Assembly (NCBI RefSeq): GCF_900460535.1
Contig: NZ_UHIL01000001.1
Coordinates: 682,001 to 746,000 of the forward strand
DNA length: 64,000 nucleotides
Source: Vibrio parahaemolyticus
Lineage (GTDB): Bacteria; Pseudomonadota; Gammaproteobacteria; Enterobacterales; Vibrionaceae
Direction of reading: 5' to 3'
Position 1 is the first letter of the stretch, and each line of letters begins with the position of its first letter. The position numbers and the translations under genes are program-made. Under the pieces are notes generated by a model. The model was not told where the DNA came from and made no database searches. It saw only the letters and a list, made by a program, of their open reading frames with translations. Below, piece after piece: positions 58,682 to 64,000 of the stretch.

Positions 58682-59617
58682 ATGGAACTGATTAGAGGCA
58701 TTCATAATATCGCACCACACCATTATGGTTGTGTGTTGACGATCGGCAATTTCGATGGCGTACACAAAGGCCATCAACAAGTATTGCAGCAAGTGTCTGA
58801 GCAAGCGGAGAAACTTTCGTTACCGTCGGTTGTGATGACCTTTGAACCTCAGCCAATGGAGCTGTTTGCCAAAGACAAAGCGCCCGCAAGGTTGACGCGA
58901 CTGCGCGACAAGTTCGTTCAATTAAGCAAGCTCGACATCGATCGTTTGCTTTGCGTCAACTTTAATCGCCATTTTGCCAGCCTGACAGCGGAAGAGTTTA
59001 TCCGCGACTTGTTGGTCGAGCGTTTGGGTGTTAAGTTTCTTGTCGTTGGTGATGATTTCTGCTTTGGCAAAGGCCGTTTAGGTAACTTTGCTATGTTGCA
59101 GGAAGCAGGGGAAAAATACGGCTTTGAAGTCGTCAGTACCCAAAGCTTTTGTTTACAACAGTTACGAGTGAGTAGCACCGCGATTCGCGAAGCCTTAGCT
59201 CGTGACGATTTGCATGCCGCACAAGAGATGCTGGGAAGAGATTACAGCATCAGCGGTCGCGTTTCACACGGAAGAAAGTTAGGAAGAACCATTGGGTTCC
59301 CGACGGCCAATATTCCACTGAAACGTTGTGTTTCTCCGGTTTCCGGAGTCTATGTTGTTCAAGCGCTAGGCTTGGGTGATAAGCCAGTCGGTGGCGTGGC
59401 TAATATTGGCCAACGACCTACAGTAAATGGCGTTCGCCAACAGTTAGAAGTACACTTATTTGACTTTCATGCCAATTTATATGGCAAGCAACTAGAAGTG
59501 GAACTTTTGCACAAACTTCGAGATGAGCAAAAGTTTGAGTCGTTTGAAGCACTTAAACAACAAATCGAATTGGATGCTGAAGCAGCAAGGGTGTGGCTGC
59601 GTCAGCTTAAGAGTTGA
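58682..59617 (+). CDS. ribF: Bifunctional riboflavin kinase / FAD synthetase
   Basis: 311 aa from MELIRGIHN (58682). The N-terminal adenylyltransferase has GNFDGVHKGHQ. The C-terminal flavokinase shows RTIGFPTANI and ANIGQRPTVNG. It makes FMN and FAD. It heads the conserved ribF-ileS-lspA-fkpB-ispH run. Confidence 0.96.
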   Translation: MELIRGIHNIAPHHYGCVLTIGNFDGVHKGHQQVLQQVSEQAEKLSLPSVVMTFEPQPMELFAKDKAPARLTRLRDKFVQLSKLDIDRLLCVNFNRHFASLTAEEFIRDLLVERLGVKFLVVGDDFCFGKGRLGNFAMLQEAGEKYGFEVVSTQSFCLQQLRVSSTAIREALARDDLHAAQEMLGRDYSISGRVSHGRKLGRTIGFPTANIPLKRCVSPVSGVYVVQALGLGDKPVGGVANIGQRPTVNGVRQQLEVHLFDFHANLYGKQLEVELLHKLRDEQKFESFEALKQQIELDAEAARVWLRQLKS

Positions 59618-59681
59618 ACGGTTTATTCCACCGTTCGACATAATGTCTAATTTTCGCCCAATATAACGGAATTAAGAATCG

Positions 59682-62510
59682 ATGAGTGAGTATAAAGATA
59701 CCCTGAACTTACCTGAAACAGGGTTTCCAATGCGCGGCAACCTGGCTAATCGTGAGCCAGAAATGCTTGAGCGTTGGTACAAAGAAGATCTTTACGGTGA
59801 AATCCGTAAAGCTAAAAAAGGCAAAAAGTCATTCGTATTGCACGATGGCCCTCCTTACGCAAATGGTGACATTCACATTGGTCACGCACTAAACAAGATT
59901 CTTAAAGACATTATTATTAAATCCAAAACACTTTCAGGTTTTGACGCACCTTACATCCCAGGCTGGGACTGCCACGGTCTGCCAATCGAATTGATGGTAG
60001 AAAAGAAAGTAGGCAAACCAGGCCAAAAAGTAACGGCAGCGGAATTCCGCGAAAAATGTCGCGAATACGCAGCAGGTCAGGTTGAAGGTCAGAAAGAGAG
60101 CTTCAAGCGTCTTGGCATCATGGGTGAGTGGGATAAGCCATACCGCACTATGGATTTCGCAACTGAAGCGAACATCATTCGTGCGCTTGGTAAAATCGCA
60201 AGTAATGGCCACCTATTAAAAGGTTTCAAACCTGTTCACTGGTGTACGGATTGTGGTTCTGCACTTGCAGAAGCAGAAGTAGAATACAAAGATAAAGTAT
60301 CGCCATCTATCGACGTACGTTTTAAAACAGCGGACGAAGCTGCGCTGCTATCTAAATTTGAATTGACGGAAGGTCACGAAGGTAAGGGTGACGTTTCAAT
60401 CGTTATCTGGACAACCACTCCTTGGACTCTGCCGGCAAACCGCGCAGTATGTCTACGTGATGATCTTGAGTACGTGCTAATCCAAGTTGAGGGTGACAAC
60501 CCTGAGCGTATTATCGTTGCTGCTGAGTTGGCAAAAGATGTGATGGATCGCGCGGGTATCGAGCACTTCCATAACCTTGGTTTTGCGAAAGGTGCGGATC
60601 TAGAGCTTTCTCAGTTCCAACACCCATTCTACGATTTCACAGTTCCGGCGATCCTTGGTGATCACGTGACGACTGACTCAGGTACTGGTGTTGTTCACAC
60701 GGCACCTGGCCATGGTCAGGAAGACTTTGCGGTTGGTCAAAAGTACAACCTAGAAGTGGCAAACCCAGTGGGCTCAAACGGTGTTTACCTACCAGACACT
60801 GAGCTTTTTGCTGGCCAGCACGTATTCAAAGCGAATGACGCTGTAGTAGAAACGCTAAAAGAAAAAGGTGCGCTACTACATCATCACGCTTACGAGCATA
60901 GCTACCCTCACTGTTGGCGTCATAAGACTCCAATCATCTTCCGAGCAACACCTCAATGGTTCGTATCAATGGACCAAGCTGGCCTACGAGCAAAAGCACT
61001 AGAGTCAATCAAAGGTGTTCAGTGGATGCCTGAGTGGGGTCAAAGCCGTATCGAAGGTATGATCGAAGGTCGTCCTGAGTGGTGTATCTCTCGTCAACGT
61101 ACTTGGGGTGTGCCAATCGCTCTGTTTGTTCATAAAGAAACAGCAGAACTTCATCCAAACACGTTAGAGCTAATTGAAAAAGTAGCGAAGCTTGTTGAAG
61201 AAAAAGGCATCCAAGCATGGTGGGATGTAGACGCAGCTGAACTACTAGGCGACGAAGCAGAGCAGTACGAAAAAGTACTCGATACGCTAGACGTATGGTT
61301 CGATTCAGGTGTTACGCACTTCTCTGTTGTTGATGCTCGTGAAGAGTACAACGGCAACAGTGCAGACCTATACCTAGAAGGTTCTGACCAACACCGTGGT
61401 TGGTTCCAGTCTTCGCTAATCTCATCTATCGCGATGAAAGGTGTAGCGCCATACAAGCAAGTTCTGACGCACGGTTTCGTGGTTGATGGTCACGGCCGTA
61501 AGATGTCTAAATCTATTGGTAACGTGGTTGCGCCAAAAGACGTAACGAACAAACTCGGTGCAGACATTTTGCGTCTATGGGTTGCTTCTACAGACTACAC
61601 TGGTGAAGTTGCGGTTTCTGATGAAATCCTAAAACGTTCTGCAGATGCGTATCGTCGTATCCGTAACACAGCGCGTTTCTTCCTAGCGAACCTAAATGGC
61701 TTCAACCCAGCAACAGACATCGTTCCTGCTGAAGAAATGGTGGCGCTAGACCGTTGGGCAGTTGGTCGTGCACTTGCTGCGCAAGAAGAGATCATCAAAG
61801 CGTACGATGAATACAACATCCACGCCGTAACTCAGCGTCTAATGCAGTTCTGTTCTATCGAGATGGGCTCATTCTACCTAGACGTAATCAAAGACCGTCA
61901 GTACACAGCGAAGCAGGGCGGCCACGCTCAACGTAGCTGTCAGACTGCACTTTACTACATCGTAGAAGCACTAGTTCGTTGGATGGCGCCAATCATGTCA
62001 TTCACCGCAGATGAGATCTGGAACGAGATGCCAGGCGAGCGCGAAAAATTCGTGTTCACAGGTGAGTGGTTCGATGGTCTATTTGGTCTAGCGGAAGGTG
62101 AAGAGCTGAACAACGAATTCTGGACTGAAATTCAGAAAGTTCGTGGGGCGGTGAACAAACTTCTTGAAGCGGCGCGTGCAGAGAAAACCATCGGTGGTGC
62201 ACTACAAGCTGAGCTAACTCTATTTGCTGATGACGCACTAGCGGCGAAAATCAACAAGCTAGAAGACGAGTTACGCTTCGTGCTACTGACGTCTGCAGCA
62301 GCAGTTAAGCCTTTAAGCGAGAAATCTGACGCGGCACAAGCAACAGACATCGAAGGTCTGTTTGTTGAAGTGAAAGCGACAGAAGCTGAGAAGTGTGATC
62401 GTTGTTGGCACCACACGCCAGACGTAGGCACAATTGCGGGTCACGAGAAGATTTGTGGTCGCTGTGTATCTAACGTTGATGGCGAAGGTGAAGTACGTAA
62501 ATTCGCGTAA
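59682..62510 (+). CDS. ileS: Isoleucine--tRNA ligase
   Basis: 942 aa, class I synthetase. HIGH-type motif [21 protein letters not shown] in [12 protein letters not shown], an editing domain in between, and C-terminal zinc cysteines (CDRCWHH and CGRCV). Length equals the E. coli enzyme closely. Confidence 0.98.
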   Translation: MSEYKDTLNLPETGFPMRGNLANREPEMLERWYKEDLYGEIRKAKKGKKSFVLHDGPPYANGDIHIGHALNKILKDIIIKSKTLSGFDAPYIPGWDCHGLPIELMVEKKVGKPGQKVTAAEFREKCREYAAGQVEGQKESFKRLGIMGEWDKPYRTMDFATEANIIRALGKIASNGHLLKGFKPVHWCTDCGSALAEAEVEYKDKVSPSIDVRFKTADEAALLSKFELTEGHEGKGDVSIVIWTTTPWTLPANRAVCLRDDLEYVLIQVEGDNPERIIVAAELAKDVMDRAGIEHFHNLGFAKGADLELSQFQHPFYDFTVPAILGDHVTTDSGTGVVHTAPGHGQEDFAVGQKYNLEVANPVGSNGVYLPDTELFAGQHVFKANDAVVETLKEKGALLHHHAYEHSYPHCWRHKTPIIFRATPQWFVSMDQAGLRAKALESIKGVQWMPEWGQSRIEGMIEGRPEWCISRQRTWGVPIALFVHKETAELHPNTLELIEKVAKLVEEKGIQAWWDVDAAELLGDEAEQYEKVLDTLDVWFDSGVTHFSVVDAREEYNGNSADLYLEGSDQHRGWFQSSLISSIAMKGVAPYKQVLTHGFVVDGHGRKMSKSIGNVVAPKDVTNKLGADILRLWVASTDYTGEVAVSDEILKRSADAYRRIRNTARFFLANLNGFNPATDIVPAEEMVALDRWAVGRALAAQEEIIKAYDEYNIHAVTQRLMQFCSIEMGSFYLDVIKDRQYTAKQGGHAQRSCQTALYYIVEALVRWMAPIMSFTADEIWNEMPGEREKFVFTGEWFDGLFGLAEGEELNNEFWTEIQKVRGAVNKLLEAARAEKTIGGALQAELTLFADDALAAKINKLEDELRFVLLTSAAAVKPLSEKSDAAQATDIEGLFVEVKATEAEKCDRCWHHTPDVGTIAGHEKICGRCVSNVDGEGEVRKFA

Positions 62511-62542
62511 TTGCCTAGAACGACTGAACTTTTTTTAAAATT

Positions 62543-62570
62543 AACAGCCCCAGTATTTACTGGGGCTGTT
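62543..62570 (+). terminator. Strong hairpin between ileS and lspA
   Basis: AACAGCCCCAGTA / TACTGGGGCTGTT, a 13-bp perfect stem with a 2-base loop, ending 13 bases before the lspA ATG. The T tail is short (TTTGT). It may attenuate, or act as mRNA processing or stability element, rather than fully terminate. Confidence 0.6.
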
Positions 62571-62583
62571 TGTAGGTAAAGTA

Positions 62584-63093
62584 ATGAGTGAAAAAGCACT
62601 GACGTTAAAGCAATCAGGTGTACGTTGGCTGTGGCTAGCGATTGTGATTTTTTTGGCCGATATAGGCATTAAATACGTTGTCATGAACAACATGGGATAT
62701 GGCTGGGCAAACCGAATTGAAATTTTGCCTTTCTTCAATCTTCTCTATGTTCACAACTATGGCGCAGCTTTCAGCTTTTTGAGCGATCAAGCGGGTTGGC
62801 AACGTTGGTTGTTTACCGGTATCGCGTTTGTAGTCACAGGTCTTTTGACTTATTGGATGAGTAAGCTTCCTGCAAAAGAAAAGTGGAACAACATTGCTTA
62901 CGCCATGATTATTGGCGGTGCAGTTGGTAACGTATTTGACCGCGTGATCCATGGTTTTGTGGTCGATTACTTAGACTTCTACTGGGGCAATTATCACTGG
63001 CCGGCATTTAACCTTGCTGATATGGCGATTTGTCTTGGTGCGGCGATGATTATCCTAGACGGCTTTCGCAAGAAAGACACAGCAAAAGCCTAA
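62584..63093 (+). CDS. lspA: Lipoprotein signal peptidase (signal peptidase II)
   Basis: 169 aa, four-helix inner-membrane aspartyl protease that cuts prolipoproteins after Lgt acts. Catalytic Asp residues are in [13 protein letters not shown] and FNLADMAI. Start [12 protein letters not shown]; the usual length. It shares the lipoprotein pathway with lgt elsewhere in the window. Confidence 0.97.
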   Translation: MSEKALTLKQSGVRWLWLAIVIFLADIGIKYVVMNNMGYGWANRIEILPFFNLLYVHNYGAAFSFLSDQAGWQRWLFTGIAFVVTGLLTYWMSKLPAKEKWNNIAYAMIIGGAVGNVFDRVIHGFVVDYLDFYWGNYHWPAFNLADMAICLGAAMIILDGFRKKDTAKA

Positions 63094-63249
63094 ATCGTGG
63101 CCATGTATATTGGAAAAGTCGAATAACCCTAAGCGTCGTCCGTTGATTCGTACGACGCTTTTTATTATGTTGGAGCGCAAATCCGCACATCAGTGTATAA
63201 AAAGACAAAGCGGATAGACGTAATGACCCAAGAACAAGGAAGCAGTAAC

Positions 63250-63681
63250 GTGACAACAATAACGAATGATTCGGTAGTAACCCTGCACTTTACGATCAAA
63301 ATGAAAGATGGTTCGGTGGCTGACAGCACTCATAATATGGGCAAACCAGCGAAGTTTGTGATGGGTGACGGTAGCCTAAGTGAGAACTTCGAGCAGTGCT
63401 TGGTGGGTCTCCAATCTGGTGAGAACAAAGCGATTGAACTCAAAGCGCAAGATGCTTTTGGTATGCCTAATCCAGATCATATTCATCATATGGATCGCAC
63501 CAAATTTGTTGGTGAAGCGGAAGTTGAAGTCGGTACTATCATGGCTTTCAGTGGCCCTGATGGTATGGAAATTCCGGGCATCATTACTGAGATTGCAGGC
63601 GATTCGGTAACGGTAGACTTTAATCACCCTTTAGCGGGACAAGACGTGACTTTCGAAGTCGAAATTTTGTCAGTAGAATAG
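63250..63681 (+). CDS. fkpB: FKBP-type peptidyl-prolyl isomerase FkpB (SlpA)
   Basis: 143 aa with the GTG at 63250 (MTTITNDSVVTLHF), which has AAGGA nine bases upstream and aligns with the E. coli N-terminus. The in-frame ATG at 63223 would add nine residues with a weaker ribosome site and remains possible. It has an FKBP fold with an inserted-flap chaperone domain (AFGMPNPDHIHHMDR). It sits between lspA and ispH as usual. Confidence 0.92.
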   Translation: MTTITNDSVVTLHFTIKMKDGSVADSTHNMGKPAKFVMGDGSLSENFEQCLVGLQSGENKAIELKAQDAFGMPNPDHIHHMDRTKFVGEAEVEVGTIMAFSGPDGMEIPGIITEIAGDSVTVDFNHPLAGQDVTFEVEILSVE

Positions 63682-63705
63682 CCAACCCAATAAAAGATAA
63701 TTTCC

Positions 63706-64000
63706 ATGAGCAATGAAATGAAAATCCTATTAGCTAACCCACGCGGTTTTTGTGCTGGTGTTGACCGTGCGATTAGCATCGTAGAGCGTGCGCTAGAGCT
63801 GTATCAGCCACCGATTTATGTTCGCCATGAAGTGGTACATAACCGTTTTGTGGTTGAGGGGCTAAAGCAACGAGGCGCTATCTTCGTTGAAGAGCTACAT
63901 GAAGTGCCTGACAACAACATCGTGATTTTCTCTGCTCATGGTGTATCGCAAGCGGTTCGCCAAGAAGCAAAACAGCGTGATCTGACGGTATTTGATGCAA
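63706..64000 (+). CDS. ispH: 4-hydroxy-3-methylbut-2-enyl diphosphate reductase, N-terminal part
   Basis: The 98 visible codons run off the right edge. It is the last enzyme of the MEP isoprenoid pathway, with a 4Fe-4S cluster. The first cluster cysteine and signature [13 protein letters not shown] are present, then RHEVVHN and FSAHGVS. A second Met at 63718 ([10 protein letters not shown]) matches the E. coli N-terminus, so the start may be there. Confidence 0.96.
   Translation, partial: MSNEMKILLANPRGFCAGVDRAISIVERALELYQPPIYVRHEVVHNRFVVEGLKQRGAIFVEELHEVPDNNIVIFSAHGVSQAVRQEAKQRDLTVFDA

Noticed and set aside
1..64000. tRNA, rRNA, CRISPR array, intact IS, prophage or integron attC
   Set aside because: None seen on reading both strands by eye; no repeat-spacer pattern and no cloverleaf-like segments were noticed.

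Overview
The window is about 64 kb of a gammaproteobacterial chromosome. It almost certainly comes from chromosome 1 of a Vibrio, and the Harveyi clade (V. parahaemolyticus or V. alginolyticus type) is my best guess. The evidence is the gene content and order: two glutamate synthase operons in tandem, arcB facing arcA across a small lipoprotein gene, thr attenuator-thrABC, a VpsR/CpsR-type regulator beside lysS, nptA-nhaR-hlyU, and many protein sequences close to those I recall from V. cholerae. The species call is inference. I saw no rRNA, tRNA, CRISPR array or intact mobile element.

Left part (1-16.3 kb): a gltB of enterobacterial type is cut by the window edge. Upstream of it lies a second, divergent gltB-gltD operon of the type seen in Bacillus. 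Then come yhcC (radical SAM), a PAS-GGDEF diguanylate cyclase, and the arcB-lipoprotein >< arcA redox two-component locus. Next (16.6-27.1 kb) are a DUF3293 gene, an RraA-like gene, a small outer-membrane protein, the threonine operon behind a recognisable leader peptide and attenuator, grcA with FNR-like boxes, and nfo, ung, a hemerythrin-like protein and a DUF3545 protein.

Middle (27.1-41.2 kb): a sodium:alanine symporter with a long, possibly structured leader, yaaA, srmB, the tRNA methyltransferase trmN6 (yfiC), brnQ, fldB, and the repair/translation run xerD-dsbC-recJ-prfB-lysS. prfB carries the classic programmed +1 frameshift.

Right part (41.3-64 kb): vpsR/cpsR; a 36-codon small ORF and a DUF1127 gene; tas; a DUF6482-like gene; mutH; a 618-base AT-rich intergenic stretch with four DnaA-box matches and seven GATC sites; then rppH-ptsP-TauE/SafE-lgt-thyA. 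After these come a DUF1704 (QEGLA) putative metallopeptidase, nptA, nhaR, a degenerate repeat or IS-like remnant, hlyU, rpsT (TTG start), murJ, and ribF-ileS-lspA-fkpB-ispH (cut at the right edge).

Most of the window is conserved Vibrio core genome. The best candidates for something new are non-coding or very small: the DnaA/GATC cluster next to mutH, the symporter leader RNA, two small ORFs with good Shine-Dalgarno sequences, the remnant between nhaR and hlyU, and residue-level departures in ArcB (one redox cysteine absent) and DsbC (predicted lipoprotein).
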